Source: Chryseobacterium sp. R2A-55 (GTDB lineage Bacteria > Bacteroidota > Bacteroidia > Flavobacteriales > Weeksellaceae). Taken from it: a stretch of DNA of 64,000 nucleotides. The stretch is from positions 248,001 through 312,000 of the forward strand of contig NZ_JACBFP010000001.1 in the NCBI RefSeq assembly GCF_021401085.1, in the 5' to 3' direction. Under the pieces are notes generated by a model. That model made no database searches. It was not told where the DNA came from and saw only the letters and a program-made list of their open reading frames with translations. Positions 41,595 to 50,893 of the stretch are shown here, in pieces. Within the stretch, counting starts at the first letter, position 1. Every line of letters begins with the position of its first letter. The translations under genes were made by a program, and so were the position numbers.

Positions 41595-42188
41595 TTATTT
41601 TTTCCTAAAGAGAAGTCCCAAATTCAGGAAGATCAAAAGTAGATCCATGGTGATCCAAACTGAAGTCTTGCCCGCTTCCAGCTGTGCTTCGGAAATCTGA
41701 CTCTTGGCGATTTCAGACAATTTCACGCTCTGATTGAGGTAGTTTCTTACTTCCAAAGTCTGACCCGTTTTGTCATCCGGAACGCTGTGTTGGGAAAAAT
41801 AAACCAAATTTTTCTTCCCCATAAATCCGGCAATCCAGTATTGGTCAGCATTTTTCATATCCAGATGTTCAGTACGGTAAAAATTGCTCCGGATATTTCC
41901 CAGATGAATGGTCACAAATTTTTCATTTGTTTTGACGCTGTCATTTTGCTTGATCACATAAAAGTCCAGTGGAATCGGCAATTTGTTCACCACATTCAGT
42001 GGCATGGAATCTTCCAGAAAAGAGTCCAAACTCCTGGAAACGAAATATATGGCAAAGACTGCAACCGAAATCACCACCACTGCAATTCTGAAAATTTTGG
42101 CGAATATTCCAAAATTTCCCGCCTTGAAAACAGAAAAAAATATCGCCAAACCCAGTAAAATAAAAATCAGAAAAAACAGATAGAACAT
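41595..42188 (-). CDS. membrane protein of unknown function
   Basis: 197 residues. Two N-terminal TM helices (MFYLFFLIFILLGLAIFFSVF and FRIAVVVISVAVFAIYFV), a non-cytoplasmic domain of about 115 residues (VKTNEKFVTIHLGNIRSNFYRTEHLDMK..., GKKNLVYFSQHSVPDD), and a final TM helix (VWITMDLLLIFLNLGLLF). No recognised family. Possible function in the envelope only. Confidence 0.65.
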   Translation of the reverse strand: MFYLFFLIFILLGLAIFFSVFKAGNFGIFAKIFRIAVVVISVAVFAIYFVSRSLDSFLEDSMPLNVVNKLPIPLDFYVIKQNDSVKTNEKFVTIHLGNIRSNFYRTEHLDMKNADQYWIAGFMGKKNLVYFSQHSVPDDKTGQTLEVRNYLNQSVKLSEIAKSQISEAQLEAGKTSVWITMDLLLIFLNLGLLFRKK

Positions 42189-42300
42189 GGTGTAAAGATA
42201 GAAAATTCTGTTTTAAAATGGTGTGGACCTTTGCTGCAACTGATGCAAGTTGCAATTGGTGCATTGGTAGAGATTCTTACTTCGGAAATTCACAGAAAAG

Positions 42301-42945
42301 TCATTCCACATTCCACTCCTTATAAAACTCCTCCAAAAATTTAAGCATAAAATCATGCCTTTCTTCGGCAAGTTCTCTTCCTTTTTGGGTATTCATTAAA
42401 TCCTTTAACAATAAAAGTTTTTCATAAAAATGATTGATGGTCGTTCCCTGATTTTTTTTGTACTCTTCCTTAGTTATGTTGAGTTTTGGTGGAATTTCAG
42501 GATGGTAGATCAAATTATTCTTAAAACCCCCAAAATTGAAAGTTCGTGCAATCCCGATCGCGCCGATCGCATCTAAACGGTCTGCATCCTGCACGATTTT
42601 TAATTCGGTCGGTAAATCGCTGGAAACTTCTCCCCTGTTTTTAAAGGAAATATTTTTGATGATGAATAAAACCTGTTCGATGATTTCGGTAGATACATTT
42701 TCACTTGCGAGGAAATCGCAGGATATTTTTAAGGCCAGATCTTCGTCGCCATGATGAAATTTGGGATCTGCGATATCGTGCAGCAATGCGGAGAGTTCCA
42801 CCACTTCCCAATCACAATGCTCTGTTTCCCCAATTTTTTTTGAAAGTTTCCAAACACGTTCGATGTGGAACCAGTCATGACCGGCTTCTGCTCCGTGTAG
42901 CTTTTCTTTGACGAATCTGATTGTGTTTTGGATGAGTGGCGACAT
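42301..42945 (-). CDS. HD domain phosphohydrolase
   Basis: 214 residues. Metal-binding HD-superfamily motifs: GHDWFHIERVWKL (first His), LLHDIADPKFHHGDED (the HD pair) and IVQDADRLDAIGAIGIARTF (late Asp). Similar small HD proteins (YpgQ/YedJ type) hydrolyse nucleotides or phosphate esters; the substrate is not evident. Cytoplasmic. Stands alone with 112 bp to the next gene on each side. Confidence 0.9.
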   Translation of the reverse strand: MSPLIQNTIRFVKEKLHGAEAGHDWFHIERVWKLSKKIGETEHCDWEVVELSALLHDIADPKFHHGDEDLALKISCDFLASENVSTEIIEQVLFIIKNISFKNRGEVSSDLPTELKIVQDADRLDAIGAIGIARTFNFGGFKNNLIYHPEIPPKLNITKEEYKKNQGTTINHFYEKLLLLKDLMNTQKGRELAEERHDFMLKFLEEFYKEWNVE

Positions 42946-43099
42946 TTATGAGTTTTTTGAAACCAGTTAATCTTGACTTTCGTGTGCGGAAAAATTTAAG
43001 GCACAAAAGTTTTGGAATTTACGATGATGTTGGTTGAATTGGAAAAGTTCACAAAAGATGAAAAAAATCTGTCGATGCTCTCTTTTCCATCTTCTCCAA

Positions 43100-43675
43100 C
43101 TATTTCTTTACTTCCACAAATTGGTAAACCATTCCGTTCTTAGGATTATAAATCACCGTACTTGCATTGGGAAAACGTTTGATTTTGTAGTATTCAATGG
43201 TTTCATCGTTTTTAAGGTCATCCAGAAAACTCATGTCAATCGTGTTTTCGGGTAGAAATCTCTCGAAGAAAGTCAATTTTTCCACAATGTTGGTGCCATC
43301 TATTTTTTCAAAATCTTTTTTAGACCGCGCTTCGTCAGAAGTTGCCTGTTCCACCAAAGTCTTCAGCAGTAAATCCTTTTCGGCGGTTTTGTATTTAAAG
43401 ATAAAAAAGGGTGCTCCATTAGGAAATGCGACCTTTTTCCCCACTTCATTTTCCAGTAACAAACCATTGGAATGGGGAAAAACAGTTTCAAATTTCACGG
43501 TTTCCGCATTGACTACTTTGCTCAGTTGTTCGTTCACTGTTTTCTGAATGGTTTCTTTCGCCTTATCCTGTGCTTTTTGCGTGGCAGATTCCACGGTGGT
43601 GTTTACGGTTTCTTCTATTTTGCTGCAGGAAAGCATCAAAAACAATAAGGAAAGTGTGATGAGCGTTCTTTTCAT
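43100..43675 (-). CDS. lipoprotein of unknown function
   Basis: 191 residues. Lipoprotein signal MKRTLITLSLLFLMLSC (Cys 17). A helical stretch rich in Lys, Gln and Thr (residues about 22-55, NTTVESATQKAQDKAKETIQKTVNEQLSKVV) is followed by a mixed domain with SNGLLLENEVGKKVAFPNGAPFFIFKYKTAEKDLLLKTLV and FFERFLPENTIDMSFLDDLK. No family recognised. Confidence 0.72.
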   Translation of the reverse strand: MKRTLITLSLLFLMLSCSKIEETVNTTVESATQKAQDKAKETIQKTVNEQLSKVVNAETVKFETVFPHSNGLLLENEVGKKVAFPNGAPFFIFKYKTAEKDLLLKTLVEQATSDEARSKKDFEKIDGTNIVEKLTFFERFLPENTIDMSFLDDLKNDETIEYYKIKRFPNASTVIYNPKNGMVYQFVEVKK

Positions 43676-43908
43676 TAGAGGGATAAATTTTGCTCAAAAA
43701 TAAGGAGAATTTTAAATATAGCATCTTATATTTTGGGACACCTCATTTGCCATCCTATATCTCAGCTGATTTGGAGAATCTCTCTTTGCATCAAAAGAAC
43801 ACCGCATAAAGTCCGCAAGAATTAGCAGCAGAAAATCATCACTTTTTCACCTTTGAATGTATATTGTCAGAAAAAGTCAAGCTTTAATTTTCGGCGGAAA
43901 ATAATCCG

Positions 43909-44970
43909 CTAAGCGTTAAACAAATAACTCGTCAAATAATGCAATTCCGGTCTGCTCGCAGATTTTGATTCTGATTCGGCTTGCTCCAGGGAATAGGTGG
44001 AGATGATCTCCTTCTTCTGGAAAAGGAAGGAATTGTTTGCGGTTTTCTCCACCACCTCATTGAAAATATGCTCAATTTCGGAATTGGAAAGCGATGCAAA
44101 ACCAATTTCCTCGAAACCGTGAATCAAACGGAGATTGTCCAGAGCAGCAAAATTTTGGTCCACAAAATGCTGGAACTGGTTTTTGGAATCGAAATTTCCG
44201 GCCCAAATATTATATACGTAGGATTTCTTTTTAGGCTTGTTCAGGATGTCCTGATAAACGAAGTTTTCACCGAGGTATGCTTCACGAACCTGCGGATCGG
44301 CCGCCAAATCTGCGGGAAGTCCTTCCTTCAAAATCCGGCCTTCAAACATAATGTAGGTTTTGTGCGTAATGGCCAAGGTTTGCTGCACATTGTGGTCGGT
44401 AATAAGGATTCCGATATTCTTATCCACCAAACTTCGCACGATTTTCTGGATGTCTTCCACCGCAATCGGGTCCACTCCTGCGAAAGGCTCATCCAACAAG
44501 ATAAAGTTAGGACTCGTTGCGAGACAACGTGCAATCTCGGTTCTTCGCCTTTCGCCGCCGGAAAGCAGGTCACCGCGATTTTTGCGGACGTGCTGAAGAG
44601 AAAATTCCTCAATCAGTTCGTCACATTTCATTTGTTGTTCGCGCTTTGAAAGTTTCGTGAGTTGCAGAACTCCCAAAATATTGTCTTCCACGGAAAGTTT
44701 CCGAAAAACCGATGCTTCCTGCGCCAAATAGCCGATTCCTTTTTGCGCCCGACGATACATTGCATCCGACGTAATATCTTTATTATCAAGGAAAATTTTT
44801 CCCGAAGTGGGTTTCACCAAACCTACAATCATATAGAAGGAAGTGGTTTTTCCGGCACCATTCGGACCGAGTAAACCCACAATCTCACCTTGCGAAACCT
44901 CCACTGAAACACCTTTCACTACTTTCTTTGGGCCGTATTCCTTGATTAAATTTTCTCCGCGTAGAATCAT
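43909..44970 (-). CDS. lptB: LPS export ABC ATPase LptB with C-terminal extension
   Basis: 353 residues from the ATG at 44970 (a further in-frame start 18 bases upstream overlaps the promoter). ATPase of the LptBFGC lipopolysaccharide export machine. Walker A GPNGAGKT (35-42), Q-loop YLAQEASVFRKLSVEDNI, signature LSGGERRR, Walker B FILLDEPFAGVDPIA, switch ITDHNV. Residues 1-240 match full-length LptB of other bacteria. About 110 extra residues follow (KKKSYVYNIWAGNFDSKNQFQHF onward), a domain I do not recognise. Confidence 0.9.
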   Translation of the reverse strand: MILRGENLIKEYGPKKVVKGVSVEVSQGEIVGLLGPNGAGKTTSFYMIVGLVKPTSGKIFLDNKDITSDAMYRRAQKGIGYLAQEASVFRKLSVEDNILGVLQLTKLSKREQQMKCDELIEEFSLQHVRKNRGDLLSGGERRRTEIARCLATSPNFILLDEPFAGVDPIAVEDIQKIVRSLVDKNIGILITDHNVQQTLAITHKTYIMFEGRILKEGLPADLAADPQVREAYLGENFVYQDILNKPKKKSYVYNIWAGNFDSKNQFQHFVDQNFAALDNLRLIHGFEEIGFASLSNSEIEHIFNEVVEKTANNSFLFQKKEIISTYSLEQAESESKSASRPELHYLTSYLFNA

Positions 44971-44974
44971 TTGA

Positions 44975-44982
44975 CAAATATA
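44975..44982 (-). promoter_or_regulatory. -7 promoter element of lptB
   Basis: TATATTTG on the minus strand ending 4 bp before the ATG at 44970. Implies a transcript starting at the initiation codon. Ahead of it lie degenerate AAACTTTAAACC units related to the heptamer tracts. Confidence 0.6.
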
Positions 44983-45140
44983 AAACAAATTGTTTGAGCT
45001 TGGAGTTTGGTTTAAAGTTTTAGTCTCCTATAAATTAGATCCGGTATAGCCTGTAAAGGGAAATCTACCTGTTCGCAGACTGGTTTGAAACATGAGAGAA
45101 AAAAGAGTTATCTTCGTTCCCGAAAATTTTTGGAAAAGTT

Positions 45141-45635
45141 TTGAACACGAAAGAGAAAGAGTTTGCCAAATTAATCAAGGATAATCAAGGGTTGATTATC
45201 AAGGTTTCGCGGCTTTATACCAATTCACTCGAGGATGAAGAAGACCTTTTCCAGGAAATCGTGTTACAACTGTGGCGATCCTACGACACATTCAAAGGAC
45301 AGTCGAAAATATCGACTTGGATGTACAGAGTTGCCTTAAACACGGCCATTACGCTTTTCCGAAAGAAAACGAAATCGCCGCAAACCGATGAACTGCAGGA
45401 TTTCCACTACAAGACCTTCATGGAGGACGACGAAGAAAGACAGCAGCAGATTTCCACTTTGTATAAAGTGATCAAAATGCTTCCAAACGTGGAACGCGCA
45501 ATAGTGACCATGTATCTGGATGATTTACCATACCGCGACATCGCGGAAAACCTAGGGATCACCGAAGTGAACGCACGTGTGAAAATGAACCGATTGAAAA
45601 AAACGCTAAAAGAACTGATGGAAAAATATGCCTGA
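45141..45635 (+). CDS. ECF-type RNA polymerase sigma factor
   Basis: 164 residues from TTG at 45141 (TTGAACACG); no ATG fits better. Region 2 is visible as EEDLFQEIVLQLWRSYDTFKGQSKISTWMYRVALNTAITLFRKK and region 4 as VTMYLDDLPYRDIAENLGITEVNARVKMNRLKKTLKELM. Region 3 is missing. The next gene overlaps it by 8 bases and encodes a membrane protein that is the natural candidate for its regulator. A TATCTTCG element lies about 30 bp upstream. Confidence 0.9.
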   Translation: MNTKEKEFAKLIKDNQGLIIKVSRLYTNSLEDEEDLFQEIVLQLWRSYDTFKGQSKISTWMYRVALNTAITLFRKKTKSPQTDELQDFHYKTFMEDDEERQQQISTLYKVIKMLPNVERAIVTMYLDDLPYRDIAENLGITEVNARVKMNRLKKTLKELMEKYA

Positions 45636-46302
45636 TTTTGATTTAGATAATTTAAAGAAAACTTGGCAGCAGCAGGAAGTGAAGCCAAAATATGACGGCA
45701 CACAAATTGAGCAGATGCTGAACAAATCTTCTCGGAATTATGTGAAATATATTCTGTGGATCAGTATTGCGGAGTTCATCGTGATTTTCGGCATGAATGT
45801 GTACTACACCTTTTTAGGTGATGATACCAAAAGTTTCCTGAACATCCTGAGAAAACTAGGGGTGCAAAACACCACCAAACTTGAAGAAGATTTTACTCAT
45901 CTCTATTTTGTGCTGAAAATTGTGAGCATGTTGATTACGGGAGTTTTTGTGGTTCTGTTTTATAAAAACTACGTTCGAATCAATATAGAATCCAACCTTA
46001 AAAAACTCATCCTTCAAATCATTAAGTTCAAAAAGACGGTGAACTATTTTATTTTCGCGAATATCTTTTTGATTATTCTGGTATTGGGAATTTTAGCGGT
46101 GTTCACATTTGCTACCTTATCGGGTCAAAATATTCACCTCAACCACCCCACCTTGATCGGGTTTATTATTGGATTTGTGGTTACGCTGGTTTTATCCGTT
46201 GTCTTGATTTGGTTTTATTACCGAATTGCTTATGGGATTATATTGAAGAGACTGGGGAAAAACCTGGCGGAACTGAAGAAAATTGAGGAAGCAGAGGAAT
46301 GA
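45628..46302 (+). CDS. membrane protein coupled to the ECF sigma factor
   Basis: 224 residues. Short cytoplasmic N-terminus (DLDNLKKTWQQQEVKPKYDGTQIEQML) that could bind the sigma factor, then four TM helices (YILWISIAEFIVIFGMNVYY, HLYFVLKIVSMLITGVFVVLFY, YFIFANIFLIILVLGILAVFTF, LIGFIIGFVVTLVLSVVLIWFYY) and a charged C-terminus. Relatives are often mislabelled as carotene oxygenases in databases. The 8-base overlap with the sigma gene suggests a membrane anti-sigma factor; this is inference. Confidence 0.75.
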   Translation: MPDFDLDNLKKTWQQQEVKPKYDGTQIEQMLNKSSRNYVKYILWISIAEFIVIFGMNVYYTFLGDDTKSFLNILRKLGVQNTTKLEEDFTHLYFVLKIVSMLITGVFVVLFYKNYVRINIESNLKKLILQIIKFKKTVNYFIFANIFLIILVLGILAVFTFATLSGQNIHLNHPTLIGFIIGFVVTLVLSVVLIWFYYRIAYGIILKRLGKNLAELKKIEEAEE

Positions 46303-46386
46303 TTTCTCTGTAGAATTCTTTGAATCAGTTTGCTCCTCCCTGCTTCAGGTATCCCACTTGGTGTAGGCAGAGCGGATTTATAATTT

Positions 46387-47865
46387 CTAAAGTTCTTTCC
46401 TCAATCTTGCCACCGGAATATTCAGTTGCTCTCGGTACTTTGCAATCGTTCGCCTTGCGATATTGTACCCTTTTTCTTTTAGCAAACCAACCAGAGCGTC
46501 GTCAGTGTAGGGCTTTCTCTTATTCTCTTTGTCGATAATTTCCTGAAGGTGGGTTTTGATCTCTTTGGTAGAAACTTCTTCACCATCGTCATTAGTAAGT
46601 GAATCTGAAAAAAGGTTCTTCAGATAAACGATTCCGTTTGGTGTATCGGCATATTTGCTCTTTACCACCCGGGAAATCGTGGAAATATCAAATCCGGTAA
46701 TATCCGCCACATCCTTTAAAATCATTGGTTTCAAAGACTTTTCGTCACCACTGATGAAATATTGTTTCTGGATTTTCACGATTGCAGAAATCGTTTGAAG
46801 CAAAGTATTCTGCCTTTGGTTGATCGCATCGATATACCATTTTGCGGCATCTAGTTTCTGTTTGATAAAAAGTGCCGCCTGTTTATGTTCCGGTGAGTTT
46901 TTGTCATGGGAATAAGTGGTCAAAATATCTTTGTACTCATCAGAAACACGCAGAGTTGGTGCATTCTTGCTGTTCAGCATTGGGATGACTTCCACTCCTT
47001 TTTTGCCATTGTCTTTAATTTGAATGGAAAAATCCGGGATAATTTCATTGTTGATGGTAATGGTTTGCGTATCAAAGTTTCCGCCCACTCTCGGTGATAG
47101 TCTGGAAATTACGCCCAATGCATCTTTCAAATCCTCTTCTTCAATGTCATATTTCTGAATGATTTTGTTGTAATGTTTGTTGGTGAGTGCATCGAACTGG
47201 TTCTTCAGGATATTGGCGGCAAGGTTTACTGCTTTATCTGCACTCACTTTCTTCTCGATTTGAAGGAGGAGACATTCCTGCAGGTCTCTTGCTCCCACTC
47301 CCGCCGGATCCAGCTTCTGTACATAGTTTTCCAAAATATCAGCGACTTTTTCCTTGGTGGTATAAATTCCCTGCGAAAATGCCAAATCATCTACAATTTG
47401 TTTTGTTTCCCGACGAAGGTAGCCATCATTATCAAGGTTTCCGATGATGTATTCCGCGATTTTCAGATCTTCTTCGGCAATATTTGCCAAATGGATCTGC
47501 TCCAAAAGATAATCGTAGAGCGATTGTCCTTCCGTTAAAAGCGACTGGTTATCGAACTCTTCATCATCAGCAGAATAATTGCTTATAGAGGTTTTATAGG
47601 CAGGTTCGTCATCAAAAATATATTCATCCACATCGAAATCAGTATCAATGCTTTCAGTTCCCTCATCTTCAAAACCTTCGGCCAGTGATGAATGTTCGTC
47701 TTCTTTCTCCTTTTCCTGAACTTTTTCAAGTGCAGGATTTTCTTCCAGTTCCCGTTCCAGTTCCTCCTCGAATTCCAGGGTATGAAGCTGGATCAGTTTC
47801 ATGAGTTGAATCTGTTGAGGCGCTAGTTTTTGCCCTAGTTTTAATTGTAGATTTTGTTTCAGCAT
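46387..47865 (-). CDS. rpoN: RNA polymerase sigma-54 factor
   Basis: 492 residues. Region I (MLKQNLQLKLGQKLAPQQIQLMKLIQLHTLEFEEELERELEENPALE) contacts activators; an acidic region II follows (about 50-110, DEDEGTESIDTDFDVDEY-like). Core-binding and DNA-binding domains follow, with the HTH around ISTISRVVKSKYADTPNG and the RpoN box ARRTIAKYREQLNIPVARLRKEL at the C-terminus (canonical ARRTVAKYRE). Directs transcription from -24/-12 promoters with enhancer-binding activators. No activator gene is in the window. Confidence 0.96.
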   Translation of the reverse strand: MLKQNLQLKLGQKLAPQQIQLMKLIQLHTLEFEEELERELEENPALEKVQEKEKEDEHSSLAEGFEDEGTESIDTDFDVDEYIFDDEPAYKTSISNYSADDEEFDNQSLLTEGQSLYDYLLEQIHLANIAEEDLKIAEYIIGNLDNDGYLRRETKQIVDDLAFSQGIYTTKEKVADILENYVQKLDPAGVGARDLQECLLLQIEKKVSADKAVNLAANILKNQFDALTNKHYNKIIQKYDIEEEDLKDALGVISRLSPRVGGNFDTQTITINNEIIPDFSIQIKDNGKKGVEVIPMLNSKNAPTLRVSDEYKDILTTYSHDKNSPEHKQAALFIKQKLDAAKWYIDAINQRQNTLLQTISAIVKIQKQYFISGDEKSLKPMILKDVADITGFDISTISRVVKSKYADTPNGIVYLKNLFSDSLTNDDGEEVSTKEIKTHLQEIIDKENKRKPYTDDALVGLLKEKGYNIARRTIAKYREQLNIPVARLRKEL

Positions 47866-47877
47866 TGGATGATTTAT

Positions 47878-48417
47878 TTATCCGTTGTTCATATTTATGG
47901 TATGTCTCAGTTTCGAGACTGCGAAGCTCAGCTCCACCGTGTTTTCCGTTTCGGAAGCTTTCCTGTTTTCCCCAAAATATGAGGAAAGATTTCGCCGCCT
48001 TTCTTCATTAATGATTATTGTTCCTTTTCGTCAACCACTTCAATCAGTTCAGTCATCTTTCTTGAAAATTTCCCCTTCCTGGTAAAAATTTCTATTACTG
48101 CAATCGTCGTTTCCATAGCCATTTTACTTTTAATCATCATTGCAGGCAAATCAACCTTTTTTTTGCATATGCTTTCGGCAACTGTCTTGCAAATTTCAGT
48201 TTTTCGAGTTGGTCGAAATCTGCGACCCGCTTTGTTTTCTCAATCGGTTGAATTCACAGAAATGATCTTTAGGAAGCATCTCTTGATTATTCTTTACCGA
48301 TTCATTAATTCTTTTTGTTTCAAATTAATACAATTCCGCTACATTACAGTCATTAATAACTTTGTCCTCAAAAATCTTGATCATCCTATCCGCTGCATTG
48401 TTCTATTGCAGTTCCAT
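47878..48417 (-). pseudogene. ORF6N-domain DNA-binding protein, decayed by frameshifts and stops
   Basis: Minus-strand frames together spell an ORF6N protein: MIKIFEDKVINDCNVAELY with a stop, then FETKRINESVKNNQEMLPKDHF, then in another frame FDQLEKLKFARQLPKAYAKK, then MAMETTIAVIEIFTRKGKF and SLMKKGGEI, then ETENTVELSFAVSKLRH before a TAA at 47880-47878. The order and motifs (ETKRINE.VKNN..., PKAF.EK, TTIAIVE.F, TETT.EL.FAVLK.KH) match full-length family members of about 180 residues. At least two frameshifts and one internal stop mean it is not functional. It lies between rpoN and asnS. Confidence 0.72.
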
Positions 48418-48512
48418 TTTCAATTGGGTTTTTAGTTTTTCTCTACGAATTTAAAGAAATATTTTTAAATGAATATAAATTTGCACGATTTTTGCTGTTA
48501 AAGTTTTCAACA
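48418..48512. other. remaining asnS-side intergenic region
   Basis: AT-rich, no gene or promoter recognised. A TAAATTTG element near 48476-48484 points toward the plus strand but has no gene to serve. Confidence 0.35.
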
Positions 48513-48543
48513 AAAAAACTTTCAGGAATCCTGAAAGTTTTTA
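48513..48543 (-). terminator. terminator after asnS
   Basis: AAACTTTCAGGA (48517-48528) and TCCTGAAAGTTT (48529-48540) are perfect reverse complements. A T7 run follows on the minus strand. Confidence 0.85.
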
Positions 48544-48575
48544 CTTTATTGATGGGTGTTTCTTAAAAACTCTTT

Positions 48576-50021
48576 TTAGAATTCCGCGTTGTGCGGAGTT
48601 CTTGGGAAAGGAATCACATCACGGATATTGGTCATTCCTGTTACAAAAAGAATCAGTCTCTCCAAACCAAGTCCGAAACCGGAATGCGGAACAGAACCGA
48701 ATTTGCGGGTATCCAAATACCACCAAAGTTCGTGTTCATCCACATTCATCGCTTTCATTTTCTCCGTCAGAACATCCAATTTGTCCTCCCGTTGTGAACC
48801 ACCGATAATTTCACCGATACCCGGGAAAAGCACATCCATTGCCGCAACGGTTTTCCCGTCTTCGTTCAACTTCATGTAGAATGCCTTAATTTCCTTCGGA
48901 TAATCAAAAAGCACCACCGGACTTTCAAAATGTTTTTCTACCAAATACCTTTCATGTTCAGACTGCAAATCCGCTCCCCACTCTTCAATCGGAAACTGGA
49001 ATTTTCCTTTCTTATTTTCTTTTGAATTTTTAAGGATATCAATTGCTTCGGTGTAGGAAACTCTCTTGAAACGTTTTTTAATAACGTTTTCCAGCTTTTC
49101 AATCAGACCTTCTGAAGCTCTGTCTTTTTCTGGTTTTTGTTTCTGTTCTTCGGCAAATCTTTTGTCCAGAAATTCCAGATCATCCTTGCAATTCTCTAAA
49201 ACATAACCGATAATGTATTTCAGAAAATCTTCCGCCAAATCGATATTGTCTTCTAAATTACTGAAGGCCACTTCCGGTTCCACCATCCAAAATTCAGCGA
49301 GGTGACGCGTTGTATTGGAGTTTTCTGCACGGAAAGTCGGACCGAAAGTATAGACTCTTCCCAGTCCCATCATCGCGGTTTCTGCATTGAGCTGGCCGGA
49401 AACCGTAAGATTGGTTTTCTTGCCGAAAAAGTCTTGCGAAAAATCGACAGCGCCGTTTTCATCTTTGGGAATTTCGTTCAGGTTGAAAGCGGTAACTCCA
49501 AACATTTCGCCCGCTCCTTCCGCATCAGCACCTGTAATGAGCGGCGTATTGAGATAGGTGAAGTGATTTCGGTTAAAGAACTGATGAATTGCAAAACTCA
49601 CCGCGCTTCTTACCCGGAAAACCGCTCCGAAAAGATTGGTTCTGAATCTCAGGTGTGCTTGCTCACGAAGAACTTCAAGGGAATGTTTTTTGGGCTGAAG
49701 AATAGTCTTGTCCCTATCCTCAGTGAAATTATCACCAAGAATCTGAATTTTCTTAGCAATGATCTCAATGCTTTGTCCACTTCCCTGACTTTCAACCACT
49801 TCTCCGATAATTTTTAAGGAAGTTGCGGTAGAAATATTTTTAATGATGCGCTCTTCAAATTTTTCAAAATCCACCACAATCTGCAAATTGTTGATCGTAG
49901 ATCCGTCATTCAGTGCGATAAATCTGTTCGACCGGAATGCGCGAACCCAGCCCTGAACGGTGATATCGTGATGTAAAAGTTTTTTGTAATCTGAAAGTAA
50001 TTCTTTAATGGTCGTTTTCAT
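48576..50021 (-). CDS. asnS: asparaginyl-tRNA synthetase
   Basis: 481 residues, the usual length. Class II enzyme charging tRNA-Asn. N-terminal OB-fold anticodon domain ([28 protein letters not shown]). Class II motif 2 is seen in [25 protein letters not shown] and motif 3 in [30 protein letters not shown] and [17 protein letters not shown] are specific for AsnRS. The C-terminus [16 protein letters not shown] is canonical. Its own promoter and terminator are visible. Confidence 0.97.
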   Translation of the reverse strand: MKTTIKELLSDYKKLLHHDITVQGWVRAFRSNRFIALNDGSTINNLQIVVDFEKFEERIIKNISTATSLKIIGEVVESQGSGQSIEIIAKKIQILGDNFTEDRDKTILQPKKHSLEVLREQAHLRFRTNLFGAVFRVRSAVSFAIHQFFNRNHFTYLNTPLITGADAEGAGEMFGVTAFNLNEIPKDENGAVDFSQDFFGKKTNLTVSGQLNAETAMMGLGRVYTFGPTFRAENSNTTRHLAEFWMVEPEVAFSNLEDNIDLAEDFLKYIIGYVLENCKDDLEFLDKRFAEEQKQKPEKDRASEGLIEKLENVIKKRFKRVSYTEAIDILKNSKENKKGKFQFPIEEWGADLQSEHERYLVEKHFESPVVLFDYPKEIKAFYMKLNEDGKTVAAMDVLFPGIGEIIGGSQREDKLDVLTEKMKAMNVDEHELWWYLDTRKFGSVPHSGFGLGLERLILFVTGMTNIRDVIPFPRTPHNAEF

Positions 50022-50041
50022 TTATTCAAAATCAATAGCTG

Positions 50042-50049
50042 CAAAATTA
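50042..50049 (-). promoter_or_regulatory. -7 promoter element of asnS
   Basis: TAATTTTG on the minus strand, about 20 bp before the ATG at 50021. Confidence 0.6.
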
Positions 50050-50099
50050 CGGAATTTTTACCTTAATTAACAGCAGATACCGTCAACATAGCGAAAATT

Positions 50100-50180
50100 G
50101 CGACCCGAGCTGAGTGGAGCTCTTTTTTGTGGAATGGAATGGAACAAAAAAAGCGGGAACGGAGCGCGGAAATAGTCGCC
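50100..50180 (+). repeat. dispersed palindromic element, copy C (divergent)
   Basis: Shows CGACCCGAGCTGAGTGG, CTTTTTTGTGG, a loop, AACAAAAAAAGCGGGAACGGAGCGCGG and AATAGTCGCCC. It keeps the layout (arm, T-run, loop, A-run, GCGG arm) of copies A and B but the arm sequence has drifted. Confidence 0.65.
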
Positions 50181-50195
50181 CAAAATCCTTATGAT

Positions 50196-50738
50196 CTATT
50201 CATCTTTCTTCGAAGGAACCAGGAAAACATCCATCAATCCTTCAGGCAAAGCCATTTTCAGGAATTTCTCATCACGGTTTACTTCCAGAATCCAGTCCTT
50301 GATTATGGGGATGATGATTTCCTTTCCTGCCAAATCGAGGAGGAAATAATGCTGCGCTGTCTGGTCGTTTACGGAAACAATTGTTCCACAGGATTTGCCG
50401 TCTTCCTCGCGAATCTCAAAACCGACCACTTCGTGATAATAAAACCTGTTCCCGGAGAGTTTCGGCAATGTAGAAAGCGGAAGGTAAACATCCCGTCCTA
50501 TGGTTTGGTCAACCAATTGCTCGGTGGCATTTTTAAAGGAAATGATGAGTGTTTCGTTTTTGCTCCAGGATTGTTTCGCAATGAAAAACGGCACCAGCAA
50601 ACCGTTTATTTCAATGAATACGGAGTCTAGTTTGTTGTACATTTCCGGTTGGTCAGTATCGAGTTTCAGAAAAACATTTCCCTGAAGTCCGTGCCTTCTG
50701 GTGATTTTTCCTAAAAAATAGCAATCTTCTTTTTTCAT
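50196..50738 (-). CDS. rimM: ribosome maturation factor RimM
   Basis: 180 residues. RimM N-terminal domain begins KEDCYFLGKITRRHGLQGNVFLKLDTDQPEMYNKLDSVFIEI (the GKI...HGL.G motif). The PRC-barrel half contains FYYHEVVGFEIREEDGKSCGTIVSV and AQHYFLLDLAGKEIIIPIIKDWILEV. Assists 30S assembly near S19. Downstream of rpsP on the same strand, the usual order in bacteria; the 155-bp gap between them carries a hairpin, so the level may be adjusted. Confidence 0.93.
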   Translation of the reverse strand: MKKEDCYFLGKITRRHGLQGNVFLKLDTDQPEMYNKLDSVFIEINGLLVPFFIAKQSWSKNETLIISFKNATEQLVDQTIGRDVYLPLSTLPKLSGNRFYYHEVVGFEIREEDGKSCGTIVSVNDQTAQHYFLLDLAGKEIIIPIIKDWILEVNRDEKFLKMALPEGLMDVFLVPSKKDE

Positions 50739-50847
50739 TATTTCAATTGTTAATTTCGGTCTAAACCGACAAGTATTACCTTTGAAGGATCGGTTAATTT
50801 CAATTTGGGATTAATTTCGGCAAAGATAAACCCTTTCAAAATAACAA

Positions 50848-50867
50848 AGACGCCGAAAATGGCGTCT
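50848..50867 (-). terminator. hairpin between rpsP and rimM
   Basis: AGACGCC (50848-50854) and GGCGTCT (50861-50867) form a perfect 7-bp stem with a 6-base loop. The U-rich tail on the minus strand is interrupted (TTTGTTATTTTG), so partial termination or attenuation is more likely than full termination. Confidence 0.55.
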
Positions 50868-50893
50868 CTGTGTATGTTTTTGATTCTAAAGAA

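Noticed and set aside
48163-48435. Plus-strand open frame as a gene
   Set aside because: Composition is Phe/Leu-rich without a domain; the opposite strand carries the ORF6N pseudogene.
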